IMG/VR virus record: IMGVR_UViG_3300025840_000168
Coordinates: 1-30,380 of that record
Reading direction: 5' to 3' (one strand)
DNA: 30,380 nt
From: a virus
The notes beneath the pieces were generated by a model. It was not told the DNA's origin, made no database searches, and saw nothing but the letters and a program-made list of their open reading frames with translations. Each line of letters starts with the position of its first letter. Positions within the stretch are counted from its first letter, which is position 1. The position numbers were made by a program, and so were the translations under genes. Below are positions 8,720 through 16,278 of the stretch, piece after piece.

Positions 8720-10266
8720 CAGATCGCCCCTTGTGCCTGGAGGTCACGCATCGCGGGCATGATTGTCGAGCGCACATACTTCGCGACCTCTGTTTTATTC
8801 GGCAGTGCCTCGCTTCTGATGGTGATGTTAACGCCTCCAAGCGATGGAACTGGCCCAACGGTGCCACCGTTAGCAAAGCGCCCGCTCGAGTTCACACCAT
8901 CCATATTGGAGAACATCTGCCGCATTGCCTCAACTTGGTTGGTGTTCATGACGTACTCACCAGGCATCAAGAGAGCGGGCACTGAATCTTGACCAGACCG
9001 CCCACCGCGTACCATGCCACCCTCGGCCATGCCGGGCAGTTTAGCAAGTAAGCCCTCGAAGAGACCAAGCACCACACTCGTCACACCGACAATCGCAGCC
9101 GGGCCAAGTAGCGCCGCCGATGAGCCTGCCTTGGCTGCCGAGTCAATGGCGAACGCCATGACCGACTTACGCACAAAGTCGATGATCATTTGAAGCGATT
9201 GAGTAAGCGTAGCACTTAGCGCCGCACCGAATCGATTTTGGCCATCTTCAGCACTCGCAAAAGCAACACCGAAAGCGGTGCCAATCGTGTCAGCCGCTTC
9301 GACTGCTTGCGTTGCTGCGTCAGTGTTTAGCTCAACGATTGAGTTGTTGAGCTCTTTGACCTTTTCTGATGACTTCTCAGCACTTTCACCGAGTTCCTCA
9401 ACTGGTTTGTTGGCTCCAGCGGTAGCAGTGCCAAGTGCCTGGATGGCTTTGGTGCTAACGTCTCCGATGCTCTTGGTGATGGTGGTGGCTACCTTGCCAA
9501 CCTGGAACTCGAGAGCCGCTTGCTCTTCTGCGATTCGATGCGTTGCCTCAACCGACTCATCTGCCGCCTCAAGAAACGCCATCGAGAGACCATCAGCCGC
9601 TATCGCTGCGTCACTCAATCCCTCTTTGAGAGAGTCGCTCATAAACGGAATACCAGCGGCAAGCTCGTTAACCTTCCTGAGTAGCTCACTCACACCGAAA
9701 GCAATAGCACCGATGACTGAATTGACGCCTGCCTTGAGTGCTTCCCAAGACATCTGGAAGAAAGCGACAATGCGCGTTGCATACTGAATCGATGGTGCAA
9801 GCACGTTGACCATCGCGTTGGCTGCGTCTTGTAGAAACTCAACGATGCCAATCGCAAGCATCTGCTGATTGGCTGCCAGGAAGTCACGAGCACCCTGAAT
9901 CATCGGCTTAAATTGCTCAGTCACCGCAATGAAAGCGTTGAGTAAGACGTCACCGATACGGGCTGAGAGTGCATTGACTTCATTGGCTTGCTCTCTGAAG
10001 GACCGCGTGAGCTGGTCACTCTCACCTCTGAACTCAATGGCACGCTCAACAAAGCCAATCATGGCATCTCGAGCGGTCAAGATGAGGTCTTTGGTTGCCA
10101 TCAAGCCAGTTGCAGCCTGTGAGAATGCTTCTAGAGCTTTACCACCGATTGAGCCAAACTTGGCGATGGTGCTTGAGACGGTCTTGGCAGTCTTGCCGAT
10201 GCCCTTGATGGCCGCGCTGGCTTCATCTCTGGCGGTGATGGTGACTGGTACATCATACTGAGCCAT
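8719..10266 (-). CDS. tape measure protein
   Basis: A 515-residue protein that sets tail length and is ejected during DNA delivery. It begins with a typical tape measure start (VTITARDEASAAIKGIG) and continues with long Ala-rich helices and several hydrophobic segments (about 137-158, 176-192, 378-408). The C-terminal part has the Gly-rich motif common in this family: GGMVRGGRSGQDSVPALL followed by MPGEYVMN. It follows the tail chaperone genes with a TAATG overlap, as expected. At 515 residues it is short for a siphovirus, so the tail should be short for this group, if the usual length relation holds. There are no peptidase or lysozyme motifs. Confidence 0.85.
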   Translation of the reverse strand: MAQYDVPVTITARDEASAAIKGIGKTAKTVSSTIAKFGSIGGKALEAFSQAATGLMATKDLILTARDAMIGFVERAIEFRGESDQLTRSFREQANEVNALSARIGDVLLNAFIAVTEQFKPMIQGARDFLAANQQMLAIGIVEFLQDAANAMVNVLAPSIQYATRIVAFFQMSWEALKAGVNSVIGAIAFGVSELLRKVNELAAGIPFMSDSLKEGLSDAAIAADGLSMAFLEAADESVEATHRIAEEQAALEFQVGKVATTITKSIGDVSTKAIQALGTATAGANKPVEELGESAEKSSEKVKELNNSIVELNTDAATQAVEAADTIGTAFGVAFASAEDGQNRFGAALSATLTQSLQMIIDFVRKSVMAFAIDSAAKAGSSAALLGPAAIVGVTSVVLGLFEGLLAKLPGMAEGGMVRGGRSGQDSVPALLMPGEYVMNTNQVEAMRQMFSNMDGVNSSGRFANGGTVGPVPSLGGVNITIRSEALPNKTEVAKYVRSTIMPAMRDLQAQGAI

Positions 10267-11020
10267 TATCTGCGCCTCGCTTTCTTCATCGCTGCATCAT
10301 GCTCGGCTTGAGCTCGTCTTTGACGCTCTGCCTTCATGCCATCGATCTCGGTGCTGATGGTGTCGATTGCTTCAAACACAAACGCGGGCTCATCAAGCAG
10401 ACTCGATGATGCGTAGGGTAGGACACCGTAGGCTTTCCACTCGCGGTACCAACCGAGCAAGAGGTCAACTTCAGCATCAAGCTGAGACCAAGGACACCGG
10501 CGAAGGCTAGGAGCGAACTCGAAGCCAAGCGACTCGTTTGGCTTCTCGCAGCCTCTTGCTGCTCTGAACTGGTCACCCTCAGCATAGTCCTCGCCTTTGC
10601 ATTGTGAGCATCCCCAATCGAGGGCTTGGTGCCCGCTCGCTAAGAAGCGAGCGCCAAGCCTTAGCCTTTTTTTAGCCCTGACCTCAGCGTTGAGATCTCA
10701 GTGACTGCTGCATAGGCTTCATCGATGAGCGCTTGCTCGGCCCTATCCCAAAGCTGCTCGCCATCGCTTATCTCACGGTCAAGAATATCCAAGCACCGCT
10801 CAGCACGCACCACCCTCGTCTTGATGATGCGCTCAATCGATGCTTGCGCCTTGTGGACGTCAACCTTGCCATCACTCTTAATCGCTGAGCGATGCACCGC
10901 TCGAAGCTCTCCGCCAGTCATTGGTGCTAAGTGAAGCACAATCTGCTCGCTTTCTTCACGGTCTCGGTTGTTGTCCCACTCTGGCACGTAGCGCCGCACG
11001 TCTTCTTGCTTGATATCCAT
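10266..11020 (-). CDS. tail assembly chaperone, -1 frameshift fusion (lambda GT-like)
   Basis: A -1 shift at the run of seven A (10667-10673) joins the first 118 codons of the short chaperone to a 133-codon extension that ends at 10266, giving about 251 residues. The extension frame has no stop between the slip site and 10266 and reads sensibly: CSQC, a second Cys at RGC, then RRCPWSQLD and a helical LLLGWYREWKAYGVLP segment, and a charged C-terminus. It has no ATG or ribosome binding site near its beginning, so it is probably made only by frameshifting. The location between the tail tube gene and the tape measure gene is where lambda G/GT and related chaperones lie; the long form recruits tube protein to the tape measure. 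The CxxC and CP residues suggest a zinc-binding knuckle. Confidence 0.8.
10623..10673 (-). promoter_or_regulatory. -1 programmed ribosomal frameshift signal
   Basis: On the minus strand the slippery run is seven A (10667-10673), read in zero frame as CTA AAA AAA GGC. Six bases later comes a strong two-part hairpin: outer arms GGCTTGG (10654-10660) and CCAAGCC (10623-10629), inner arms GCTCGC (10647-10652) and GCGAGC (10635-10640), loop TTCTTA. The zero-frame stop TAA lies in the spacer. Slip site, spacer of six and stimulatory hairpin are the three parts of a classical -1 signal, and the -1 frame is open for 133 codons. Confidence 0.85.
10661..11020 (-). CDS. tail assembly chaperone, short form (lambda G-like)
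   Basis: A 119-residue, highly charged helical protein (many Asp, Glu, Arg) starting with MDIKQEDVRRYVPEW after an AAGGGGA ribosome binding site. It is encoded just after the tail tube gene and before the tape measure gene, the standard place of the short tail chaperone. Its last codons read Leu-Lys-Lys-Gly-stop, with the two Lys codons lying in a run of seven A that is the slip site for the longer product. The N-terminal region contains LAPMTGGELRAVHRSAI, similar in style to phage tail chaperones that start with a tube-like binding helix. Normal termination should give most of the product; the shifted form is the minor one. Confidence 0.8.
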   Translation of the reverse strand: MDIKQEDVRRYVPEWDNNRDREESEQIVLHLAPMTGGELRAVHRSAIKSDGKVDVHKAQASIERIIKTRVVRAERCLDILDREISDGEQLWDRAEQALIDEAYAAVTEISTLRSGLKKG

Positions 11021-11040
11021 GGTTTGATCCCCTTGTTGTA

Positions 11041-12237
11041 TTATTCGAACTTGATGACAATCTCATCCTCGCCCGCGCTGGTCGCTAGGGCTCGGAAGTT
11101 CATTGGCACCACTACTTCATCGCTCTGCGGTGTATCCACCGCCGCAACTTCAAACTCTGCATCATCTATTTCAACGATGAGCTTCTTGCCAGCGGTATCG
11201 CCGCAAGTGACAACGATGGCTTGAGTGCCAAAGTCTAGCCGCTTGCCGATCTCAATCGCGAGATCACGACGGCACCGGATAGAGAGCGAGCCAGTAACAT
11301 CGCGGAAGCCAGGCACATAATCACTCGTACCCGCAACAAACGCCTCATCAGCGATCCCCTTATTGTTGTTTGCAACCGTGACCTCAAAAGAGGTGATTGG
11401 TAGCGAGTTACCCGCCAAGGTCAGAGAGCCCAAGATGCCCGCAATCGGTGAGCCTGCCACGGTCTCAGTCGGTGCGAAGGGCTTGACCTCATCGTCATCG
11501 GTGAAAGTGATAGAACTATCAACGGTGATGGTGTCGTTACTGACTGACTCGACAACCAAGTCGGTGTCAGAACCAACCGAGATGACTGAGCCCGGCTTGA
11601 AGTTCTCACCCTCGCCAGCGTGAACATCAAAAGACGTCCCAGTACCAGAGCCATCGACGGTTGCAGTTGACTCACCCGCTGTGAGCTGCGCCGCGCTTGG
11701 GCTTGTGGTGGTCGGGATGTAAAGCCCTGAGCTCTCACCCTCAAAGGTCACCTTCGGCTCTTCACCACCTGCGACGCTGATGGTCATTGAGTTGACGTAG
11801 CAACCGGTGAGAGTCTCCATGAAGGTCTCATTGAAGAACTGCGTCAGGCTGAAGCTGCCAAGGTCTTGGTTGGTATTGAGCGAGTAGGTGACGCGAGTGC
11901 CACCACTGACGGTCTCGGTGCCCATTGCCCCCTTGAAGAGAGGACCAAGATCGGGTGCGGTGCCAGCGGTCCCGCTTGGCAGCACGTAAGACTCAACCGA
12001 CCACGTTGCCGACTTCTTGCCGGTGATTTGCTCCAGTACTGAGCGACTCGCACGCGCATCATCGCGCACCTTGCGCTCTTGTGCTGGTGTGAAGCTCGCA
12101 TTGAGAATCACCGCCGCATCGGTACCCGCTGGCTTGACGAAATCGGTGGCGACGTTTTCGCTGTCGATGTAGGTGGTTTCCTCGTTAACGTAGAACTTAC
12201 GATTGCGCCCGAGCGCATGTAATTGTGAGACTCCCAT
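11041..12237 (-). CDS. major tail tube protein
   Basis: A 398-residue, Ser/Thr/Gly/Val-rich, beta-type protein with a very strong ribosome binding site (AAGGAGG) before ATG, as expected for an abundant virion protein. It lies between a tail terminator-like gene and the chaperone gene, matching the tail tube position. The middle (about residues 185-260) is a Thr/Ser/Asp-rich insert, GSVISVGSDTDLVVES and neighbours, which may be a surface-exposed domain added to the tube core; the flanks (residues 1-180 and 265-398) look like a split tube fold, with the C-terminal half containing SLSIRCRRDLAIEIG. It is longer than simple tube proteins, which fits an added external domain. No Ig-like signature is certain. 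Confidence 0.75.
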   Translation of the reverse strand: MGVSQLHALGRNRKFYVNEETTYIDSENVATDFVKPAGTDAAVILNASFTPAQERKVRDDARASRSVLEQITGKKSATWSVESYVLPSGTAGTAPDLGPLFKGAMGTETVSGGTRVTYSLNTNQDLGSFSLTQFFNETFMETLTGCYVNSMTISVAGGEEPKVTFEGESSGLYIPTTTSPSAAQLTAGESTATVDGSGTGTSFDVHAGEGENFKPGSVISVGSDTDLVVESVSNDTITVDSSITFTDDDEVKPFAPTETVAGSPIAGILGSLTLAGNSLPITSFEVTVANNNKGIADEAFVAGTSDYVPGFRDVTGSLSIRCRRDLAIEIGKRLDFGTQAIVVTCGDTAGKKLIVEIDDAEFEVAAVDTPQSDEVVVPMNFRALATSAGEDEIVIKFE

Positions 12238-12247
12238 TGTGTCCTCC

Positions 12248-12703
12248 TTAGCTCGAGCTTACCGAGCGTTCGTATTGAATTTGAACCTGTGCCAAGACCG
12301 AGCCATCACCCCGCGCATCGGGGTCACCCTCATCAGTCTCGAACTGCACGAGCTTGGTATTGATTGCGTTGGTACCGCGTGTGGGGTCAGTGTTGAGCGC
12401 CGCAATCAAATCATCGATGAGATCGTTGAGCTTGGTGCTTCGGTCGCTCTGACTGTTGCCGCTGACGTGACCGATGACGCTGACGTTGAGCGTGCATCGG
12501 ATGCGGTTGAAGGGCTGATACTCGACCTGCTCAGCTTGTGGTACGTAGCCGATAAAGGGACGCTCACCAGTCTTGACGTCAGCATAGCCGCGAGCGAGCG
12601 CTTGCACTTTGACCACCGTGGTCTTGTACCCATTGGCGACGGTGATGCTCTCGAAGGTCGTTTGAAGATTGCTCAAGATGAGCTTGCGAGCTGGTGTTGC
12701 CAT
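12248..12703 (-). CDS. tail terminator-like protein
   Basis: A 151-residue protein located just before the tail tube gene and after the gp10-like tail completion gene, the usual place of the tail terminator (lambda U / minor tail protein). It has the expected mixed alpha/beta pattern: an N-terminal helix (ARKLILSNLQTTFESI), a strand region IRCTLNVSVIGHV, a helix KLNDLIDDLIAALNTDP and a C-terminal strand pair with VLAQVQIQYERS. These features resemble terminator proteins that cap the tube, but no diagnostic motif is known to me, so the call rests on order, size and secondary-structure pattern. The ATG overlaps the previous stop (TAATG). Confidence 0.65.
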   Translation of the reverse strand: MATPARKLILSNLQTTFESITVANGYKTTVVKVQALARGYADVKTGERPFIGYVPQAEQVEYQPFNRIRCTLNVSVIGHVSGNSQSDRSTKLNDLIDDLIAALNTDPTRGTNAINTKLVQFETDEGDPDARGDGSVLAQVQIQYERSVSSS

Positions 12704-13299
12704 TATTCGGCACCTTCCTCGATGGCGTCCTCAACCAGACCGTCAAAGATCTCATGAATCTCAGGCAATGCTGCCTTGACTGCTGCGCCAATGTAATACT
12801 TTGGAGGCATCCGAACGCTTCGACGCAAGAAGTAGGCGACCTGGCCCTTGTCGTCTTTGAGTGTGCCGGTCTTCTTGTCGAGCCACAACAGTCGATTCTT
12901 ATCTGCTGGCAAGTCTCGAGGGCTTGGAAAGTCTCGATTGCTGCCGCCAAAGAAGTCGGTGTTATCATGATTTGGGATTGCGAGGGCTTTGGCTCTCGTT
13001 GGCTTAATAACACCGCCGCGATCATGGATTAGCGCGTAAGGTAAACCACTGAAGACATCAACCGAAGCCTCATCAGAGTCAGCAAAGTAGACACCGCCAG
13101 CTTTCCAAGAGCCTCTCAAGCGACCGGTGTGCGGTCCTTTCTCAAGTAACCGGCCAGTGCTGTCTTGGAGCTGGCGCACCATGACCTGAGACGATTCGAT
13201 AAGAGCATTGGTGACGCCTGCACCGTACTTCTCAACGAAGCCACGAGCGAAAGCCTCAATGCTGCTCGTGTCCATCTTTGCCTCAAAGTCAGCCGCCAT
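12703..13299 (-). CDS. tail completion / HK97 gp10-like protein
   Basis: A 198-residue protein starting at the ATG at 13299, one base after the stop of the connector gene. A longer open frame reaching 13575 exists but would overlap the whole end of the connector gene and has a Ser/Arg/Thr-rich leader, so I reject that start. The sequence has the pattern of the virion morphogenesis group: a helical N-terminus (ALIESSQVMVRQLQDSTG), then TGRLRGSWKAGG, LPYALIHDRGG and a helical end. The motif Y-x-x-I-H-x-R-G-G is typical for gp10-like proteins, which act at the head-tail joint. An internal insert (about residues 108-150) is Asp/Lys-rich. Confidence 0.72.
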   Translation of the reverse strand: MAADFEAKMDTSSIEAFARGFVEKYGAGVTNALIESSQVMVRQLQDSTGRLLEKGPHTGRLRGSWKAGGVYFADSDEASVDVFSGLPYALIHDRGGVIKPTRAKALAIPNHDNTDFFGGSNRDFPSPRDLPADKNRLLWLDKKTGTLKDDKGQVAYFLRRSVRMPPKYYIGAAVKAALPEIHEIFDGLVEDAIEEGAE

Positions 13300-13300
13300 C

Positions 13301-13705
13301 TCAGTCCTCGTTGTTCTTGAACTGGTCGAGCCTAAATGGTGCCAGTGGTGCGTCTGAGTTGTTGCGGATTGACTCTTTACCAGCGATAGACCCACCACCA
13401 AAGAACACGCCGGTTGAGCCTCGCGCCGCCTCTGCACGCAACTCTTTGAGTAGAGCTTGGTAGTGGGTCGTCTTTTGAGATCGTGGACCACCAAGCCCCA
13501 AGGCTTGCCGGTCGATCTCACGTGCGAACTTGCCAAGGATTGCTTCGATGCAATCGATGGACGTGAGCACAACATCGTTTCGAATTGTTAGAAGGGCGGT
13601 GATCGTCTCATTAGAAAGCAAGACCTCCTCGCTATCGGTGTCACCGATGCGAAGCCGTACTTTGTCGAGGTCGGTGCTCAGATTCTCATCAAAGGAAAAA
13701 CTCAC
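13301..13705 (-). CDS. head-tail connector / adaptor protein
   Basis: A 134-residue mainly helical protein, starting with GTG in a GTGA overlap with the preceding gene. The region KVRLRIGDTDSEEVLLSNE followed by a helix ITALLTIRN matches the start of small adaptor proteins (gp6/gp15-like), in which LR-IGDTD and LSDE-type segments are typical and which bind below the portal. The place between the capsid gene and the gp10-like gene supports this. The C-terminal part has a Gly-rich stretch (GSTGVFFGGGSIAG), consistent with a flexible tail. There are no membrane segments or enzymatic motifs. Confidence 0.7.
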   Translation of the reverse strand: MSFSFDENLSTDLDKVRLRIGDTDSEEVLLSNETITALLTIRNDVVLTSIDCIEAILGKFAREIDRQALGLGGPRSQKTTHYQALLKELRAEAARGSTGVFFGGGSIAGKESIRNNSDAPLAPFRLDQFKNNED

Positions 13706-13890
13706 CGCTTGCCACCCTTCGGTTTAGCTCGTCGCTTAATGCTCTGCGACAAGAGCTCATCTGGTACATCAATGAGAGTCCCGTTTTCCAGCATACGCCG
13801 GAAAGCGGGCCACTCACGCGCTTGAGGGAGCGGGGTCCATGGTTGAACCTCGCCCCCTTCAAGTTTCAGCCGTTTGGCTGCAAAGATCAT
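13702..13890 (-). CDS. small hypothetical protein after the capsid gene
   Basis: A 62-residue basic protein. I set the start at the ATG at 13890, which overlaps the capsid stop in a TAATG junction; a TTG four codons earlier is possible. It contains Pro-rich and Trp-containing segments (VQPWTPLPQAREWPAF) and ends with a very basic tail (SIKRRAKPKGGKR). Small proteins at this place between capsid and connector genes are common in siphoviruses and often carry a short binding segment. I do not recognise the family; the basic tail could bind DNA or the acidic surface of a partner, which is speculation. Confidence 0.6.
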   Translation of the reverse strand: MIFAAKRLKLEGGEVQPWTPLPQAREWPAFRRMLENGTLIDVPDELLSQSIKRRAKPKGGKR

Positions 13891-14852
13891 TAAGTCAAGC
13901 AACTCGTAAAGAAAGCGCCTAGCTCGGTGCTTACGACTTTAAAGTCGAAAGCCGCGAGCGCTTCAATACGCTGGCTGTGCTTGTGATCAATGCGGTAGTT
14001 GAGAACGCGAAGCCCTGAAGCATTGCCACCCTCAACACCGGTGAAGTTGAACATGTAGCCCGCACTTGGGGTCATAAGACCTGGTGCATCTGGCACGTAG
14101 TAAAGAGCCGCCTTAGCGTCTCCAAACACGAAATCCAGTGAATCAGTCGCACCTTGCACTGCGCTGTTAACGATTGCGCCAGGAACGTGGACACGAGCAA
14201 CACCAAACAAGCTCGCCATCAAGTCAGTCGTAAGCATACCGGTTTGGGTATACTTGACGCGCTGCAAGAGGTCGTCAGCATTTGCAAGTGCTGTATAGGT
14301 GTCCTTAGAAAGCACGAGAACGTTAGGACGTCGCCCGGTCTTGCTCTCTACAGAGTCAATCTGAGTTCTAATGTCATCAATTGGGGTCGCGTTTGCTGCG
14401 TCCCACTTGGTGCTAGGTGTGATGTCACTGCCAGTTGTTGAACCGGTCCACAAGCCAGTTGTGAATGCAGCACCAGCAAAGACTTGCTCACGCTTCAGAA
14501 GCAACTGCTCAGTGATGTACTGAGTGGTTGAGACTTCGATGTTGAGCGCTGCATCAGCATTACCAACAACGTAGTCATCGAGGTCCATATGGACGCCGTA
14601 CTGGTCGCAACTGAAAGTGTCAGTTGAGAGAGTGTAGTTGGCACCAACGGTCTCAGAACCGGTCGCACGCAAGTCAGCGATTGAGCGGAGGTAGTTGCCC
14701 TTGTCAAAGACAAAGTACTTGTCGGTCAATTTGGGACTTGGGATTGATGGGAACACCTTATCAGCGATAAAGCGTGTCTGCTCTTGGGCATAGGCTACTG
14801 AGATGTTGCTCAACGCTTCATCAACGTGAACCTGTGAAGTAAGTAAAGGCAT
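13890..14852 (-). CDS. major capsid protein
   Basis: A 320-residue protein preceded by AAGGAGA, a strong ribosome binding site. The N-terminus has VDEALSNISVAYAQEQTRFIADKVFP, a start common in one large group of HK97-fold capsid proteins, and it continues with helix and strand segments, a GRRPNVLVLSKDTYTAL motif in the axial region and a C-terminal LRVLNYRIDHKHSQRIEALAAFD. It follows the scaffold and decoration genes, as expected for this gene block. The sequence does not show a long N-terminal delta domain, so scaffolding should come from the separate 303-residue gene. No cross-linking motif was looked for reliably. Confidence 0.85.
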   Translation of the reverse strand: MPLLTSQVHVDEALSNISVAYAQEQTRFIADKVFPSIPSPKLTDKYFVFDKGNYLRSIADLRATGSETVGANYTLSTDTFSCDQYGVHMDLDDYVVGNADAALNIEVSTTQYITEQLLLKREQVFAGAAFTTGLWTGSTTGSDITPSTKWDAANATPIDDIRTQIDSVESKTGRRPNVLVLSKDTYTALANADDLLQRVKYTQTGMLTTDLMASLFGVARVHVPGAIVNSAVQGATDSLDFVFGDAKAALYYVPDAPGLMTPSAGYMFNFTGVEGGNASGLRVLNYRIDHKHSQRIEALAAFDFKVVSTELGAFFTSCLT

Positions 14853-14877
14853 CGTTTTATCTCCTTTTGATAGTCAA

Positions 14878-15255
14878 TTAAGTGTTAAGGACAGGCTTGC
14901 CACAATCGATGTAGCAGCTAACGATCTCATCTTGAGCGCCAGCCGCCTCGATTGCTTGACCGCAAACATACTCATCAGCCGCGATGGTTGATGATGCACG
15001 ACCGTCAGAGTCAACTGCACCGATGGCTGCGCCTGATGCAATTGCCGCATTGGCTTTGACCTTAGAGACGCCGGAAACCATGATGGAAGCCGCTTGTCCT
15101 GCTGTTGGTGCGTTCTGGAGCACGCCGATCGGTTGCATGTTTGCACCGCCCGCTGCTGCCTTACCGCTTGAGATAACTACAAAGCGGTACTGAAGGCTTG
15201 AAAGATCAGCCGCCGCTTCTAGAGTGATGATGTGCCCTGGTAATTCGTAAGCCAT
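14878..15255 (-). CDS. DUF2190-like capsid decoration protein
   Basis: A 125-residue, Ala/Gly-rich beta protein with AAGGAGA upstream of the ATG. The pattern LSSLQYRFVVISSGK, then PIGVLQNAPTAGQAASI, VSGVSKVKANAAIASGAAIG and a final strand is that of the DUF2190 family, whose members coat or cement the capsid surface, as known for related phage decoration proteins. The gene sits between scaffold and capsid genes, a normal place for these. Role is structural, probably trimeric cement; the trimer is family knowledge rather than sequence evidence. It has three Cys near the C-terminus (VCGQ, VSCYIDCG), unusual for this type and perhaps a metal or disulfide site. Confidence 0.75.
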   Translation of the reverse strand: MAYELPGHIITLEAAADLSSLQYRFVVISSGKAAAGGANMQPIGVLQNAPTAGQAASIMVSGVSKVKANAAIASGAAIGAVDSDGRASSTIAADEYVCGQAIEAAGAQDEIVSCYIDCGKPVLNT

Positions 15256-15267
15256 CGCTTTTTCTCC

Positions 15268-16179
15268 TTATGAGTTACGCTTTGCCGAGTACTCGGCGTA
15301 AAGCGCTGGGTTGGTTTGAATTGTTTTCGCAATTGCTGAAGCCATAGAGCCGCCTGACTTTTGGACTTCCTCATTTGCGAGTTGCTGGATGCGCTCCCAA
15401 GCGTCACTTGGTGCTTCAACTGGTGCATTGCTGCCAGCCTCAACCAGTGTCGCGCCGCCCTTCATCCCATTGGATGCAGCGGTGAGAGCTTTCTCGATAC
15501 GAGCACCAAAGTCTTCATCGCGTGCCTTAGCTTCAAGCACGAGATCACAGACCTCTTCGAGCGAGTGACCTGGGATGTTACAGAGTGACTTCTCACTCTT
15601 AGCAATGAACTCACTGCGCTCACGCTTGGCTAGTTCTTGCCCTAGTTCACTCTCGAGCTTCTGGCTCTTCTCGACCAGCTCCCGATTGGACTTCCAAAGA
15701 GCTTCAACGGCTGCTCGTGCCGCGTCAGGAAGTTCACCAAGTGACTTCTTGAGCTCTTCTTCTTCGTCTTCTTTCTTCATCTCTTCGTCTTCATGCTCAG
15801 CTTTCTCAGCTTCTTCTTCTTCAGACGCTTCGATTTCGACCTCGACCTTTTCACCGTTAGCAGTGCGAAGCGCTTGCAACGCGTCACTCACCGGCATCAT
15901 GTCAGAGAAAGACTCTAGGAGCTTCATAGCTGCCGAGATTGCCGCCTTGGCGTCCTCTGGCAGTTCCATTTTCTCCATGTCTTCTTCTAGCTTTGCGATT
16001 GCTTCCGACCGTCCTTCGGCCTTCAGCACTTCGACAAGAATGTTTTCCATCTTCATCGTGTTACCTCGTGCCGCTTTCATAATCGGAAACCGGCGTTTTA
16101 GATTGGCACCGCTCTCGACGAGTGAGACCTCATGGGTCCTAACGTCTTTGAGCGATGTGACGCGGCGCTTCTTTGCCAT
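15268..16179 (-). CDS. scaffolding protein with protease-type N-terminal segment
   Basis: A 303-residue protein rich in Glu, Lys and Ala with long predicted coiled-coil regions (about residues 47-110 and 150-205) and a strongly charged stretch SEEEEAEKAEHEDEEMKKED between. Those traits and the place right before decoration and capsid genes fit an internal scaffold. The first 35 residues (RRVTSLKDVRTHEVSLVESGANLKRRF) match the N-terminal segment that XkdF-type prohead proteases and their fusions often carry, here separated from the protease gene itself. The scaffold is likely cleaved by the protease during maturation, which is inference. The ribosome binding site GAGGTGA is close to the ATG. 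Confidence 0.72.
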   Translation of the reverse strand: MAKKRRVTSLKDVRTHEVSLVESGANLKRRFPIMKAARGNTMKMENILVEVLKAEGRSEAIAKLEEDMEKMELPEDAKAAISAAMKLLESFSDMMPVSDALQALRTANGEKVEVEIEASEEEEAEKAEHEDEEMKKEDEEEELKKSLGELPDAARAAVEALWKSNRELVEKSQKLESELGQELAKRERSEFIAKSEKSLCNIPGHSLEEVCDLVLEAKARDEDFGARIEKALTAASNGMKGGATLVEAGSNAPVEAPSDAWERIQQLANEEVQKSGGSMASAIAKTIQTNPALYAEYSAKRNS

Positions 16180-16226
16180 CGTCTCACCTCGACTTGTTGT
16201 TGATTGATTGCCTACTCGGCTGGTGC

Positions 16227-16278
16227 GCGGTCTGCTCGACCGCTATTCGTATCGTATCAGAGCACTATGCCCGGTCAA
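16227..16278 (-). promoter_or_regulatory. candidate internal promoter with 5' hairpin before the capsid block
   Basis: On the minus strand TTGACC (16273-16278) and TACGAT (16251-16256) lie 16 bases apart and resemble a -35/-10 pair. Just downstream, at about the expected transcript start, is a perfect 6-bp hairpin with a 5-base loop: GCGGTC (16238-16243) with GACCGC (16227-16232). The 95-base gap that holds it is the only sizeable one in the head gene block and precedes the scaffold, decoration and capsid genes, which need high expression. A 5'-end hairpin can protect mRNA. The match to consensus is only moderate. Confidence 0.35.

Noticed and set aside
12203-12757. 184-codon plus-strand frame
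   Set aside because: Antisense to the tail terminator-like gene, without ribosome binding site or recognisable protein pattern.
13300-13575. Long N-terminal extension of the gp10-like gene
   Set aside because: It lies fully inside the connector gene in another frame and reads as low-complexity Ser/Arg/Thr; the ATG at 13299 fits one base behind the connector stop.
15575-16207. Ser-rich 210-codon frame on the plus strand
   Set aside because: It is the complement of the Glu/Lys-rich scaffold gene, which explains the Ser runs; it lacks a ribosome binding site and is antisense to a well-supported gene.
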